Part shown: in pieces, positions 1 through 10,851 of the stretch
Numbering within the stretch: position 1 is the stretch's first letter
Layout of the letters: every line of letters begins with the position of its first letter
Origin: BOG-908 sp963795825
GTDB taxonomy: Bacteria; Pseudomonadota; Alphaproteobacteria; Acetobacterales; Acetobacteraceae
Direction of reading: 5' to 3'
NCBI GenBank assembly: GCA_963795825.1
Contig: CAWCIW010000002.1
Location: 342,404 to 406,403 of the forward strand
Length of the DNA stretch: 64,000 nt
The notes under the pieces: model-generated
What the model was told of the DNA's origin: nothing
Databases searched by the model: none
The model's input: the letters and a program-made list of their open reading frames with translations, nothing else
Position numbers and translations under genes: made by a program

Positions 1-30
1 GCCGCACCCCCCCCGTGCAGGCCTAATGCC

Positions 31-58
31 AAGGCGCGCTCCTCCGGGAGCGCGCCTT
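31..58. terminator. Intrinsic terminator-like hairpin
   Basis: A perfect 12-bp inverted repeat (AAGGCGCGCTCC pairing with GGAGCGCGCCTT) with a 4-nt loop is followed by a short T run. It probably ends a gene lying upstream of the window edge. Confidence 0.6.
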
Positions 59-80
59 TCCCACGACTTCCGCGAAAGCG

Positions 81-130
81 GAGCAAAAGTTTTTTGCTTC
101 TTTTTTGCAAAAAAGAAGGCCTTCCTTCCT
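81..130. repeat. Hairpin repeat copy 1 (single arm)
   Basis: Single-arm copy of the window's intergenic repeat. It has the GCAAAAG lead, a CTTCTTTTTT / AAAAAAGAAG hairpin with GC loop, and a GGCCTTCCTTCC tail. It is read through in frame by the downstream radical-SAM gene, creating a spurious N-terminal extension. Confidence 0.85.
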
Positions 131-186
131 CTTCCGCCGCCCATACCGTAGAAAAGGCGCCAAGAGTTAAGGTCGGCACCCCCCCC

Positions 187-1488
187 ATGTTCCTGGCCAA
201 AATCGCGCAGCTAGGCCGGAAATGGCAGAGGGATGCCCCATCCAAGCCGCAAGCGCCCACACTGCAAGGCGCGATAGAGGAACTGAGCGAACACCACGTG
301 GCCGGCTGGCTCAGGGATCCCTCCGATCCCGACAGGCGCGTGCCGTATGAGGTGGTATGTGCGCAGACCGGCCGGATACTCGCCGCGGGCGTGGCCGACC
401 AGTATCGCCGGCATCTGAGCTGGAAGGGTATCGGCGATGCGGCGCATGGTTTCCATGCCAGGGTTGCAGCACCCGGCGGGCTGACGGTGCGCGCGGCCGG
501 CGGACGGGCCGCGCTGGAGGTGGTGGCAGAGCCGCGCACCCGGTTCGAGCCGCTGCTGCATATCGCGATGGATGTGGTGGATAACTGCAACCTGCGTTGT
601 CCGTTCTGCCTGTACGATTACGCCAACACCAGGACGACGCATTTCATGACGCCGCAGACGCTGCAGGCGGCGCTGCGTTTTCTGCCCTATGTGCGTCAGG
701 GCCAGTTCTGGTTCTCCTGCCTGCACGAGCCGACATTGCATCCGGATCTGATGGCGTTCATCGACACCGTGCCGGCCGAATACAGGAAGAAGCTGTTCTA
801 CACGACCAACCTGGCCAAGCGCATGCCGGATTCGTATTTCGACTGGCTGGCGCAAAGCGGTTTGCACAACATCAACGTTTCGATCGAGAGCCGCGATCCG
901 GCGATCTACGAGCGGATGCGCAAGGGTGCGCGATATCGCATCTTCGTGGAGAACTGGGACAGGCTGCTGGACGCGTTCGCGCGCGCCCCGGCGCCGCCGC
1001 TGCTGCGCTACACGACGATGGCGTATAGATCCAATCTCGAAGAATTGCCCGCGCTTGCGACGTATCTGCTGGAAGAGCGCAGGGCCTGGCAGGTGGAGAT
1101 GCGCTACACGTTCGACCTGCCGTATATCCCAGCCGAGTTCCGCGCTGCCGAGTTCCTCGATGCGGCGGACTGGGTGCGGCTGCGCGAAAACCTGCCGCCC
1201 TATCCCAGTAACCGGCTGCTGCTGATGGCGGCGCCCGAAATGGTTCCGCAGGAAAGTGCGGCGCCGCCGGCGGTACCCGCGCAACCCGAACCTGGGCGAA
1301 CGGACCGGTTCCTGGCGGATTATTACATGTTCCGCCTGTCCTGGGACGGCACGTTGCGGGTGATCGGCGTCTCGCCGGAAAGCCGCTACGGCAACGTGAT
1401 CGAGCGCGAAATGCTGGTCAGCAACGTGAACGCGATCGACGACGCGCGCGGTTTCATCGACAGTCTTTCCCGCCAGAACGCCGCATGA
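187..1488 (+). CDS. Radical SAM protein with N-terminal carbohydrate-associated domain
   Basis: A 433-residue protein from the ATG at 187. The frame is open back to 94, but those residues are encoded by repeat copy 1, so I use the internal start. Residues 25-110 resemble a beta-rich domain (GW-LRDP, HGFHARV) that I recall from alphaproteobacterial polysaccharide and glycosyltransferase proteins. The core carries the radical-SAM motif CNLRCPFC (C-x3-C-x2-C), followed by an HEPTLHP segment and an SIESRDP segment typical of SPASM/Twitch-like radical SAM enzymes. It overlaps the next gene by ATGA, so the two are probably translationally coupled. The substrate is unknown; a role in surface glycan or glycolipid modification is an inference from context. 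Confidence 0.8.
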   Translation: MFLAKIAQLGRKWQRDAPSKPQAPTLQGAIEELSEHHVAGWLRDPSDPDRRVPYEVVCAQTGRILAAGVADQYRRHLSWKGIGDAAHGFHARVAAPGGLTVRAAGGRAALEVVAEPRTRFEPLLHIAMDVVDNCNLRCPFCLYDYANTRTTHFMTPQTLQAALRFLPYVRQGQFWFSCLHEPTLHPDLMAFIDTVPAEYRKKLFYTTNLAKRMPDSYFDWLAQSGLHNINVSIESRDPAIYERMRKGARYRIFVENWDRLLDAFARAPAPPLLRYTTMAYRSNLEELPALATYLLEERRAWQVEMRYTFDLPYIPAEFRAAEFLDAADWVRLRENLPPYPSNRLLLMAAPEMVPQESAAPPAVPAQPEPGRTDRFLADYYMFRLSWDGTLRVIGVSPESRYGNVIEREMLVSNVNAIDDARGFIDSLSRQNAA

Positions 1489-2873
1489 TTCCTGGCCGGG
1501 CGGCGGCACGGTCCAGCGCGCGGTTTTGGCTACTGGTTGCCTGCTGCGCCATCGTGCTGGGCGTGATTGCCGCCTATGCGGCGCTGTTGCCGCGCGCGCG
1601 CTGGGAGGGCGACGAATATCTCGTATTCGCGTTGCAGCGCGAACTCGGCTGGACGTTCTTCCGCCTGTGGTACGTGTCGTGGAGCCCACGTCTGTTCTCC
1701 GACGTGCTGTTCGGCCTGTATGGCATGGCCGTCCTCGCGCTGCACAGACCGCTGGCCGGGAGCTGCATGGCCGTCCTGTGGGCCGGCCTTGCAGCGGCGT
1801 GCGTGGTGCCGGCGTGGCGCGGGGGTCCTGGGCGGCTGTCCCGGCTGCTCGTCGGGTTGGGTCTGTTCGCGCTGTTCCTGGTGGGCCACGCCGCAACGGA
1901 GGTGTTCTACTGGCCGGCCGGCGGGCTGTCCTACCTTCCCACGCTGGCAGGCGCGGTGTGGCTGTTCTGGCTTCTGGCCGACGGCGCGGGCGCGCAAGGC
2001 TGGCGGCAGGTGGGCGCGGCGGCCGCGTTGTTCGTGATCGGTGGATCGAGCGAGGTCGGCGTGTTCCTGGCGCTCGCTATCGCCGGGTGCGTGGGCCCTG
2101 CCCAGGTCGGGCAGCCCTGGCGGCGGGCATTGTGGCTGCTGCCGGGGGTGGCGGTCGCGCTGGTGGATCTGGGCCTCGTGCTGCACGCGCGCGTGGGCAC
2201 GATCGAGATGGCGGATGGCGATCCCGCGGTGTTGCATCACGCAAGGGCGGCCGTGTTGCGGGCCATACCGTCGTTCGCGCGCGACCTCGCCAGGCCGGCG
2301 TATGGCGGTGGGTCCGCGGTGTCGGTGGAGCTGTCGCTCGCCGCGCGCCTCCTGGTGGTGCTCGGCGCGCATTGGTCGTTCGGCAGGATGGCGGGGCGGC
2401 GGCGGTTGCCGGTGGCGTTCGGCGTGGCGTTGCTGCTGGCGGCGTTCGCCTCCGGGGCCAGCGCGTATTACCAGTTCGGCCGGCTGTGCTGCGGGCGGCA
2501 CGATACGATGCGCGCCTGCCTGATCGTGTTGGCACTGGCGTCGTTCGGCGCGGCCTGGCCGTACCGCAGGCCGGCGGCGGGTGCGGCGTGCTGGGCGGCC
2601 GCGGTGCTGCTGCTCTTCGTGCCGGCGGCGCCCTCCGTTCTGGCGGATTACCGCAGCATGGACCGCGCGATCGCCGCGCGCGCGCGCACCTGGCAGTCCG
2701 GCACCGCGCCTGGCAGCGCGATGGTGTTCGAGATCGAACCGCCCGGCAGGGTGTTGAGTAAAACGGGCTTCGCGCCGGGGCTCGCCAGGAGCGGACCGGC
2801 GGCGGCCTGGTGGCAGTCCGGCATATTGCGGTTCTTCGACAAGCAGACCGCAACGATCGTGCAGGCGCAGTAG
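1485..2873 (+). CDS. Polytopic membrane protein, GT-C-like / DUF6056-like
   Basis: A 462-residue, strongly hydrophobic protein with about ten predicted membrane segments. An early acidic motif after the first helix (RWEGDEYL) resembles the first-loop acidic motif of GT-C lipid-linked-sugar glycosyltransferases and of DUF6056 proteins. The start overlaps the preceding radical-SAM stop (ATGA). The C-terminal part after residue 380 looks soluble. Glycosyltransferase activity is inferred from the topology and the acidic loop; no close family was recognised with certainty. Confidence 0.65.
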   Translation: MIPGRAAARSSARFWLLVACCAIVLGVIAAYAALLPRARWEGDEYLVFALQRELGWTFFRLWYVSWSPRLFSDVLFGLYGMAVLALHRPLAGSCMAVLWAGLAAACVVPAWRGGPGRLSRLLVGLGLFALFLVGHAATEVFYWPAGGLSYLPTLAGAVWLFWLLADGAGAQGWRQVGAAAALFVIGGSSEVGVFLALAIAGCVGPAQVGQPWRRALWLLPGVAVALVDLGLVLHARVGTIEMADGDPAVLHHARAAVLRAIPSFARDLARPAYGGGSAVSVELSLAARLLVVLGAHWSFGRMAGRRRLPVAFGVALLLAAFASGASAYYQFGRLCCGRHDTMRACLIVLALASFGAAWPYRRPAAGAACWAAAVLLLFVPAAPSVLADYRSMDRAIAARARTWQSGTAPGSAMVFEIEPPGRVLSKTGFAPGLARSGPAAAWWQSGILRFFDKQTATIVQAQ

Positions 2874-2920
2874 GGCCGGCGCGCGCCTTATACGAGGCTA
2901 GGTTGAGATTGACCCATCCA

Positions 2921-3106
2921 GGCAAGCAAGAAAGCAGTCCTTTTTCGAGAAAAAGGACCAAAAAGCTTTTGCTATGACGCCTGCAGCACAGCCTACGCTC
3001 GTATTGCAAGTCGATGCGGTTGCAGTAATAGCCAAATGCCGGTGCAGGCGTCACAGCAAAAGCTTTTTGCTTCTTTTTCTCGAAAAAGAAGGCCTTACTT
3101 CCTTGC
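2921..3106. repeat. Hairpin repeat copy 2 (composite)
   Basis: Full composite element. A left AGTCCTTTTTC/GAGAAAAAGGACC arm and a right GCTTCTTTTTC/GAAAAAGAAGG arm lie in inverted orientation around a GC-rich core. The core is bounded by TGACGCCTGCA and its complement TGCAGGCGTCA. It fills the gap between the convergent membrane-protein gene and ndh and could terminate both. Confidence 0.9.
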
Positions 3107-3139
3107 TGCCGACGAGTTCAGTCTTAAGACGGGTTGGTA

Positions 3140-4504
3140 TCAGTGCAGCTTCACCCCGGGCTCCGGCCGCCGGCTGACGAAGCTCGTGAGCGTCCGCCAG
3201 ATCATCGATCCATGCCCATGCAAAGCCGCCTGGTGCATCGCATAGAGCGAGCGGTACATCAGCCGGGCGAAATAGCCCTCGATGAACATCCCGCGCCCTA
3301 CGGCGAAACCCATGAGGTTGCCCACGGTGGTGTAGCGCCCGAGCGAGACCAGCGAGCCGAAATCGCGGTAGACGAACGGCTTGAGCGGATGGCCGTCCAG
3401 CCGGTAGTTGATCTGCTCGATCATGTGGCTGGCCATCTGGTGCGCGGCCTGGGCGCGCGGCGGCACGCCGTTCGGGAAGCCCTCGCGCGGGCAGGCGGCG
3501 CAGTCGCCGATGGCGAAGATGTTCGCATCGCGCGTGGTCTGCAGCGTCTGCTCCACCACGAGCTGGTTGATGCGGTTCACCTCCAGGCCGAGCGTGGCGA
3601 GGAAATCGGGGCCTTTCACGCCGGCGGACCAAACCACGAGTTCGCTGGGGATCACCTCGCCGCCATCGAGCACCACGCCGTCCGCGCGCACTTCGGATAC
3701 GCGGGCGTTGGTGCGCACTTCCACGCCCAGCGTGCCGAGCAGCTCCGCGGTGGAGACCGACATGCGTTCCGGCAGCGCCGGCAGGATGCGCGGTGCCGCC
3801 TCGATCAGGATGATCTTCACGTCGCGTTCGGGGTCGATGCGCGTCATCCCGTAGGCCACCACCTCGCGCACCGTGCGGTGCAGTTCGGCGGCCAGCTCCG
3901 TGCCGGTGGCGCCGGCGCCGATGATGGCCACGTGGAGCTGGCCGGGGCGCACCGGCTCGGGCTGGGCGTTGGCGCGCAGGCAGGCGTTCACCATGCGCTT
4001 GTTGAAGCGCGAGGCCTGCTCCGGCGTCTCCAGCGGGACGGCGTATTCGGCCGCACCCGGCGTGCCGAAATCGTTGGTGACGGAGCCCACCGCGATCACC
4101 AGCGTGTCGTAGGGGAAGCTGCGCTGCGGGGTGACTTCGCGGCCTTCGTCGTCGATCGTGGCGGCGATCTGGATTTCGCGGCGCTCCCGGTCGATGCCGC
4201 AGAGCGCGCCGAGACGGCAGGTGAAATGGTGCCAGCGCGCCTGGGCCAGGTAGTTCAGCTCGTGCTGGGAGCGGCGCATGCCGCCGGCGGCGATCGCGTG
4301 CAGCAGCGGTTTCCAGATGTGGGTGCGGGATTTCTCCACCAGCATCACCTCGGCCTGGCGCCTGCGGCCCAGGGAATCGCCCAGTTTGGTGGCGAGTTCG
4401 AGGCCGGCGGCACCGCCGCCCACGATGACGATCTGGTGCAGGTCTGTGCTTCTGGCGTCGGCCCTCGCGGGGAGGGGGCGTAGGTCGGTTATCGTGTCTG
4501 GCAT
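3140..4504 (-). CDS. ndh: Type II NADH dehydrogenase (NDH-2)
   Basis: A 454-residue flavoprotein that oxidises NADH to reduce membrane quinone without pumping protons. Visible features are the FAD dinucleotide motif GGGAAGLE near residue 27, the second (NADH) Rossmann motif GAGATGTE near the middle, and the C-terminal FAD motif AIGDCAAC. The C-terminal region carries the amphipathic and aromatic stretch expected for membrane association. I start at ATG 4504 (MPDTITDL). The frame is open much further upstream, but only through repeat DNA and the antisense of recF. Length and motifs are normal for the family. Repeats flank it on both sides, so it is probably monocistronic. Confidence 0.93.
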   Translation of the reverse strand: MPDTITDLRPLPARADARSTDLHQIVIVGGGAAGLELATKLGDSLGRRRQAEVMLVEKSRTHIWKPLLHAIAAGGMRRSQHELNYLAQARWHHFTCRLGALCGIDRERREIQIAATIDDEGREVTPQRSFPYDTLVIAVGSVTNDFGTPGAAEYAVPLETPEQASRFNKRMVNACLRANAQPEPVRPGQLHVAIIGAGATGTELAAELHRTVREVVAYGMTRIDPERDVKIILIEAAPRILPALPERMSVSTAELLGTLGVEVRTNARVSEVRADGVVLDGGEVIPSELVVWSAGVKGPDFLATLGLEVNRINQLVVEQTLQTTRDANIFAIGDCAACPREGFPNGVPPRAQAAHQMASHMIEQINYRLDGHPLKPFVYRDFGSLVSLGRYTTVGNLMGFAVGRGMFIEGYFARLMYRSLYAMHQAALHGHGSMIWRTLTSFVSRRPEPGVKLH

Positions 4505-4532
4505 TCGTTGTCTTCCGCTGCGCTGCACATGT

Positions 4533-4590
4533 AGGCAAGGAAGGCCTTCTTTTTTGGAAAAAAGAAGCAAAAAACTTTTGCTCCCTGTCG
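4533..4590. repeat. Hairpin repeat copy 3 (single arm)
   Basis: Single AAGGCCTTCTTTTTTGG / AAAAAAGAAGC hairpin followed by CAAAAAACTTTTGC and the CCCTGTCGGCG motif also seen in copies 4 and 10. It lies in the divergent gap between ndh and recF, so it may sit within or next to both promoters. Confidence 0.85.
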
Positions 4591-4645
4591 GCGCGTGGGG
4601 AATCGCATCACGCTGGCGGCGTCGGTTCGTGTTAGGCCCCTGGCG

Positions 4646-5764
4646 GTGCTTACCCTGACTCGCCTGGTTCTGACCGATTTCCGCAATTATGCGACGCTTA
4701 CCTGGCGGCCGGAAGCGCGCATGGCGGTGATCACCGGCCCTAACGGCTCGGGCAAGACCAACCTGCTCGAGGCGGTGGCGCTGCTCAGCCCGGGGCGCGG
4801 CTTCGGGCGCTCGCGCCTGGCGGAGATGGCGCGGCAGGGCGGGGCGGGCATCTGGGCGGTGGCGGGCCGGCTGTCCGATGGCACGTCGCAGACCGATATC
4901 GGCACCGGGCTGCTGGCGGCCGGCAGCGAGCGCCGGGTGTTCCGGCTCGATGGCGCCGAGCCGCGCAGCCAGGCCGAGCTCGCCGCGCGCATCGCGATCA
5001 TCTGGCTGACGCCGCAGATGGACACGCTGTTTGCCGAGAGCGCCACCGGGCGGCGTCGTTTCCTCGACCGGCTGGTATGGGCGCTGGAGCCCGGCCATGC
5101 GCGCGAGGTCGCGTCGCACGACGCGGCTATGGCCGAGCGCCGGCGCGTTCTGGCCGCGGCACGGCAGGCGGGTTTGGCGGCCGATCCGGCGTGGCTGGCC
5201 GGGCTTGAAGAGGCGATCGCGCGGCACGGCGTGGCGGTGTCGGCCGCGCGGGCCGGTTTCGTGGCGCGGTTGAACGCGGCCCCCACCGCATCGGCGGCGT
5301 TTCCGCGCGCGCGGCTGGCGCTGGAGGACAGGGTGGCGGACCGGCTGGCGGCCGAGCCGGCGCTGGCGGTGGAGACCTGGCTGCGCGGCGAGCTGGCGGC
5401 GCGGCGGGTGGCCGATAGTGCGGCCGGCACCAGCACGCTGGGCGCGCACCGGGCGGATATGCGGCTGACCGATGCGGCGAGCGGCCTCTCGGCGGAGCGG
5501 GCGAGCACCGGGCAGTGCCGTGCGATGCTGATCGGCGTGATTCTGGCGCATGCGGCGCTGATCGCCGAGGCGCGCGGGATGGCGCCGCTGCTGCTGCTGG
5601 ACGAGCCGGCGGTGCATCTGGATGGGGCCAGGCGGCTGGCGCTTTGGGAGGAACTGGCGGGGCTTGAGGCGCAGGTGTTCCTGACCGGCACGGATGCGGA
5701 GGTGTTCGAGCCTTTGCGGGGGATTGCTGCGTTCGTGAGGACCGGCGGCGGTAGCCTGGCCTGA
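4646..5764 (+). CDS. recF: DNA replication/repair protein RecF
   Basis: SMC-like ATPase of the RecFOR pathway, which loads RecA at gaps and stalled forks. The protein shows the typical N-terminus (LTLTRLVLTDFRNY), Walker A GPNGSGKTN, an ABC-type signature (ASTGQ) and Walker B LLLLDEPAVHLD. I place the start at GTG 4646 because family homology begins exactly there. The frame is open to 4595 with an ATG giving 17 extra residues without homology. It is directly followed by gyrB, matching the classic recF-gyrB order near bacterial origins. dnaA and dnaN are not in the window: ndh lies upstream instead, so the cluster is rearranged. Confidence 0.93.
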   Translation: MLTLTRLVLTDFRNYATLTWRPEARMAVITGPNGSGKTNLLEAVALLSPGRGFGRSRLAEMARQGGAGIWAVAGRLSDGTSQTDIGTGLLAAGSERRVFRLDGAEPRSQAELAARIAIIWLTPQMDTLFAESATGRRRFLDRLVWALEPGHAREVASHDAAMAERRRVLAAARQAGLAADPAWLAGLEEAIARHGVAVSAARAGFVARLNAAPTASAAFPRARLALEDRVADRLAAEPALAVETWLRGELAARRVADSAAGTSTLGAHRADMRLTDAASGLSAERASTGQCRAMLIGVILAHAALIAEARGMAPLLLLDEPAVHLDGARRLALWEELAGLEAQVFLTGTDAEVFEPLRGIAAFVRTGGGSLA

Positions 5765-5896
5765 AGAAAGCAAGGCCTTCTTTTCTGAAGAAAAGAAGCA
5801 AGAGACTTTTGGTCCCTGTCGGGGAGTGCTGAAAGGTCGCCGACAGGGAGCAAAAGCTTTTTGGTCCTTTTTCTCGAAAAAGGACTGCTTGCTTCC
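5765..5896. repeat. Hairpin repeat copy 4 (short composite)
   Basis: Two inverted arms (TTCTTTTCTGAAGAAAAGAA left, TCCTTTTTCTCGAAAAAGGA right) surround a short core. The core itself is an inverted repeat, CCCTGTCGG ... CCGACAGGG. This is a second core class distinct from the GACGCCTGCA class. It separates recF from gyrB. Confidence 0.88.
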
Positions 5897-5901
5897 TACC
5901 C

Positions 5902-5930
5902 TGGCTTCCCCCGCGCAAAACACCTATAAT
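5902..5930 (+). promoter_or_regulatory. Putative sigma-70 promoter of gyrB
   Basis: A perfect TATAAT at 5925-5930 lies 37 nt upstream of the gyrB start, with TGGCTT 17 nt upstream as a weak -35 element. It lies just after repeat copy 4, so gyrB probably has its own transcript independent of recF. Confidence 0.5.
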
Positions 5931-5967
5931 AAGGAGTCTTCCCTACCTCCCGGAGCACCACCCAAGC

Positions 5968-8418
<2,451 letters not shown>

Positions 8419-8442
8419 GGGCTGGCTGTTTTAAGGCGAGGT

Positions 8443-8620
8443 AGAAGGCAGTCCTTTTTCGAGAAAAAGGACCAAAAAGCTTTTGCTATGACGCCTGCAC
8501 AGGGGCTTACGCTCGTTCTGCCAGCCGATATGGCTGCGGTGAGAGCTTCGCTTTGGTGCAGGCGCCGGGAGCAAAAGCTTTTTGGTCCTTTTTCTCGGAA
8601 AAGGACCGCTTTCTTGCTTG
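8443..8620. repeat. Hairpin repeat copy 5 (composite)
   Basis: Composite copy with two AGTCCTTTTTC-type arms in inverted orientation around a GACGCCTGCAC / GTGCAGGCGCC core. It lies between gyrB and ridA, which point the same way. Confidence 0.9.
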
Positions 8621-8669
8621 CCGACATCGAGTGCGCCTAGCTGCGCCCGACCAACATAGGAGAGACCAC

Positions 8670-9021
8670 ATGAGCCGGATCATACGCACCGAGCCGAACG
8701 CGATCCTGTCCAAAGCCGTCGAATACCACGGCTTCGTCTATACGCAGGGGATGGTGGCCAGCGACACCACCGCGGACATCACCGGGCAGACGCGCGACGT
8801 GCTGGCACAGATCGAACTCGATCCTCGAGCAGCACGGCACCGACAACACGCGCATCCTGCAGGCGCAGATCTGGCTCAAGAACATCGCGGATCGTGCCGC
8901 CATGAATGCGGTATGGACGGCCTGGCTGCCCGAGGGCCAGGCGCCCGCGCGCGTGTGCGTTCAGGCCGAACTGGCCGATCCGGCGCTTCTCGTGGAAATC
9001 ATGGTTACGACGTGCAAATGA
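8670..9021 (+). pseudogene. ridA: RidA-family protein, frameshifted
   Basis: Reactive intermediate/imine deaminase (YjgF/YER057c family). Frame one encodes the typical N-terminus (AVEYHGFVYTQGMVA, TGQTRDVLAQIE) to about 8817. A one-base shift near 8818-8820 (extra C in GAACTCGATC) moves the family continuation to the next frame (LILEQHGTDNTRILQAQIWL, the NAVWTAWLP motif, ARVCVQAEL with its conserved Arg and Glu), ending at TGA 9019-9021. Joined length is about 116 residues, normal for the family. AGGAGA precedes ATG 8670. No other damage is seen, so a sequencing error is as likely as a real mutation. Confidence 0.85.
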
Positions 9022-9254
9022 CTAAACATGCCGATATGTCACGCCTCGGCGAAAACGTCACACTCAGATCACACACTGTTTCGTGATCGCACGATTTGCC
9101 AGATTTATGACTCTCTTCCTAAAAACCCTGATCGTGCACAGCTGGAAATTGGTTAAAGCAGTGGTTTATCGCTCAGCCGTGATCTAAACGGTTGCCAGGG
9201 TTGCGCGCGCATTGTTACCGAAGATGTCAGTTAGATGGCTTTCTCGGAGGGCGC

Positions 9255-10028
9255 ATGTTCGCTGGCGGCAAAAAGATCGCGGTTTTGAGCGCGTTGGTTG
9301 CAACGGTGGCGATCGCCGGCGTGAGCCAAGCCGCCGCCCGCGCCGGCCGGCACCATGCCACCTATTCCCGCAACGCCTTCTACAACCACACCGCCCATGC
9401 CCATGCCGCTTACGCGCGCGCCGAGTATGCCCGTGCCGCCTATCCGGCGGTAAGGTATGCCCACGTGATCCAATGCGTGGCCTTCGCCAAGGCAGATGCC
9501 GGTATCGAGATTTCCGGCAACGCCCGTGACTGGTGGAGCAATGCCGCCGGCATCTACGAGCGCGGCAGCCGGCCGGAAAACGGCAGCGTGCTCAGCTTCC
9601 GCGCGAACGGACGTATGCCGCTGGGCCATGTGGCCGTGGTGTCCGGCGTGTCCGACAGCCGCACCATCGTGATCGACCAGAGCCACTGGAACAGCAATGG
9701 CATCGCGCGCGACATCGAGGTGAAGGACGTATCCGAGGACAACGACTGGAGCGCGGTGCGCGTGCAGCTTGGCCATGGTGGCGCCTTTGGCAGCATCTAC
9801 CCCACACACGGCTTCATCTATCCGCGGCCCGACCGCGGCGTGATGCAGGCGAACATCACGCATGCGCCGATGCCGATGCTCGATCCGGCGCCGGCCGATC
9901 TGCGCCGGTCGCGGCGTGCGGTGGCGGCGCTGGAGGTGGCGGAGGCGCCGGAGCGTGCTTCGGGGCGGCCGTTGGATCTGCGTATCGGCGGGCTATCGTT
10001 TGACGCGCCTAGCCGGGGATTGCAGTAA
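9255..10028 (+). CDS. Secreted CHAP-domain (NlpC/P60-like) protein
   Basis: A 257-residue protein starting at ATG 9255, preceded by GGAGG. The N-terminus has a KK-containing signal peptide with a hydrophobic core (AVLSALVATVAIAGVSQAAA). A His/Ala/Tyr-rich linker follows, then a CHAP-like cysteine peptidase/amidase core with the catalytic Cys (HVIQCVAFAK) and His (PLGHVAVVSGV), and a conserved IDQSHW. The C-terminal 60 residues are low complexity and Arg/Ala rich. It probably acts on peptidoglycan in the periplasm or outside the cell. The 233 bp upstream (9022-9254) are AT-richer than the genome and probably hold its promoter; no confident -35/-10 pair was picked. Confidence 0.85.
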   Translation: MFAGGKKIAVLSALVATVAIAGVSQAAARAGRHHATYSRNAFYNHTAHAHAAYARAEYARAAYPAVRYAHVIQCVAFAKADAGIEISGNARDWWSNAAGIYERGSRPENGSVLSFRANGRMPLGHVAVVSGVSDSRTIVIDQSHWNSNGIARDIEVKDVSEDNDWSAVRVQLGHGGAFGSIYPTHGFIYPRPDRGVMQANITHAPMPMLDPAPADLRRSRRAVAALEVAEAPERASGRPLDLRIGGLSFDAPSRGLQ

Positions 10029-10205
10029 GGAAGGAAGCAGTCCTTTTTTGAAAAAAAGGACCAAAAAACTTTTGCTCCTCCGCTTGCACCTAATCTCCCA
10101 TTATCTCTGCAAGCGCTTGCGCCTGCAGGAGTAAAGTGGGCCCTGGTGCAGGCGGGGGAGCAAAAGTTTTTTGGTCCTTTTTTCAAAAAAGGACTGCTTG
10201 CCTTA
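10029..10205. repeat. Hairpin repeat copy 6 (composite)
   Basis: Composite copy with AGTCCTTTTTTGAAAAAAAGG-type arms at both ends and a core containing TTGCACC ... GGTGCAGG. It lies between the convergent CHAP gene and grpE and overlaps the grpE stop region by a few bases. Confidence 0.9.
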
Positions 10206-10772
10206 GGCTTTGGTATCCACCCCAGCCTGATCCCCAGACTTGGCAACAACCACCATAGCCGGCCGCAGCAGCCGCCCATTCAACGTCCAGGCCCGGCTCC
10301 AGGACTGCACAACAGTCCCCGGCGGATGCTCGGACGAGGGCTGCTCCGCCATCGCCTGATGCAGGTTGGCATCGAACGGCTTGCCCACCGGATCATCCGC
10401 CTGGATGCCGTTGCGCTCCAGCAGCGCCACGAAGCTGCGTTCCACGCCCTCGAAACCGTCGCGCAGCTTGGTCACGATCTCCGGCTCGCCGGGTGTGGCG
10501 GCCGGCAGGCTGCAGATACCGCGACGCAGGTTCTCGGCGGCTTCCACCACGTCCTTGGCGAATTTCTGCACGGCGTATTGGCGGGTCTCGTCGACCTCAC
10601 GCTTGCCGCGTGCCTTGATGTTCTGCGCATCGGCCTCTGCGCGCATCCACTTGTCGCGCATCTCGTCGCGCTCGGCTTCGAGCTCGGCGATGCGGCGGGC
10701 GGCCTCGCTCATCAGGGCGTCCGGGCCGGGGTTCTCGGCGGCGGTTTCGGGCTGTTCGAAGATGTCGCTCAT
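10203..10772 (-). CDS. grpE: Nucleotide exchange factor GrpE
   Basis: A 189-residue co-chaperone that drives ADP release from DnaK. An acidic N-terminus precedes a long coiled-coil region (SEAARRIAELEAERDEMRDK, then RAEADAQN). The family signature follows (KFAKDVVEAAENLRR, FDANLHQAM), with the C-terminal beta domain VVQSWSRAWTLNGRLLRPAMVVVAK. The start is ATG 10772; the longer open frame to 10841 lacks homology. It is downstream of hrcA in the same direction, as in the heat-shock hrcA-grpE operon, but an unrelated membrane-protein gene and a repeat lie between. Confidence 0.94.
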   Translation of the reverse strand: MSDIFEQPETAAENPGPDALMSEAARRIAELEAERDEMRDKWMRAEADAQNIKARGKREVDETRQYAVQKFAKDVVEAAENLRRGICSLPAATPGEPEIVTKLRDGFEGVERSFVALLERNGIQADDPVGKPFDANLHQAMAEQPSSEHPPGTVVQSWSRAWTLNGRLLRPAMVVVAKSGDQAGVDTKA

Positions 10773-10851
10773 AGAGGCGGAATTAGGCGATCCGGCCCCG
10801 CTGGACAAGGGCATGCTGCGCGCAGGCGGGAGCCTCGGCACGGCAGCCGGA

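Noticed and set aside
211..1896. A 561-codon minus-strand frame across the radical-SAM gene
   Set aside because: Arg/Pro-rich shadow translation with no family features, opposite a recognisable gene.
2921..3106. Short peptides encoded by the repeats (KAFAP / FLEKEG type)
   Set aside because: They arise from the same hairpin DNA in many frames and act only as false N-terminal extensions of neighbouring frames.
3140..5923. A 927-codon open frame on the minus strand running from ndh through recF antisense
   Set aside because: Only the part below 4504 is homologous (NDH-2). The rest is antisense to recF and repeat DNA, open because of high GC content.
4505..5967. Replication origin beside recF-gyrB
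   Set aside because: No dnaA or dnaN gene and no cluster of DnaA boxes is visible; gene order alone is not enough.
9091..9137. Inverted repeat GCACGAT ... ATCGTGC upstream of the CHAP gene
   Set aside because: Only 7 bp with a long loop and no known operator pattern; expected by chance.
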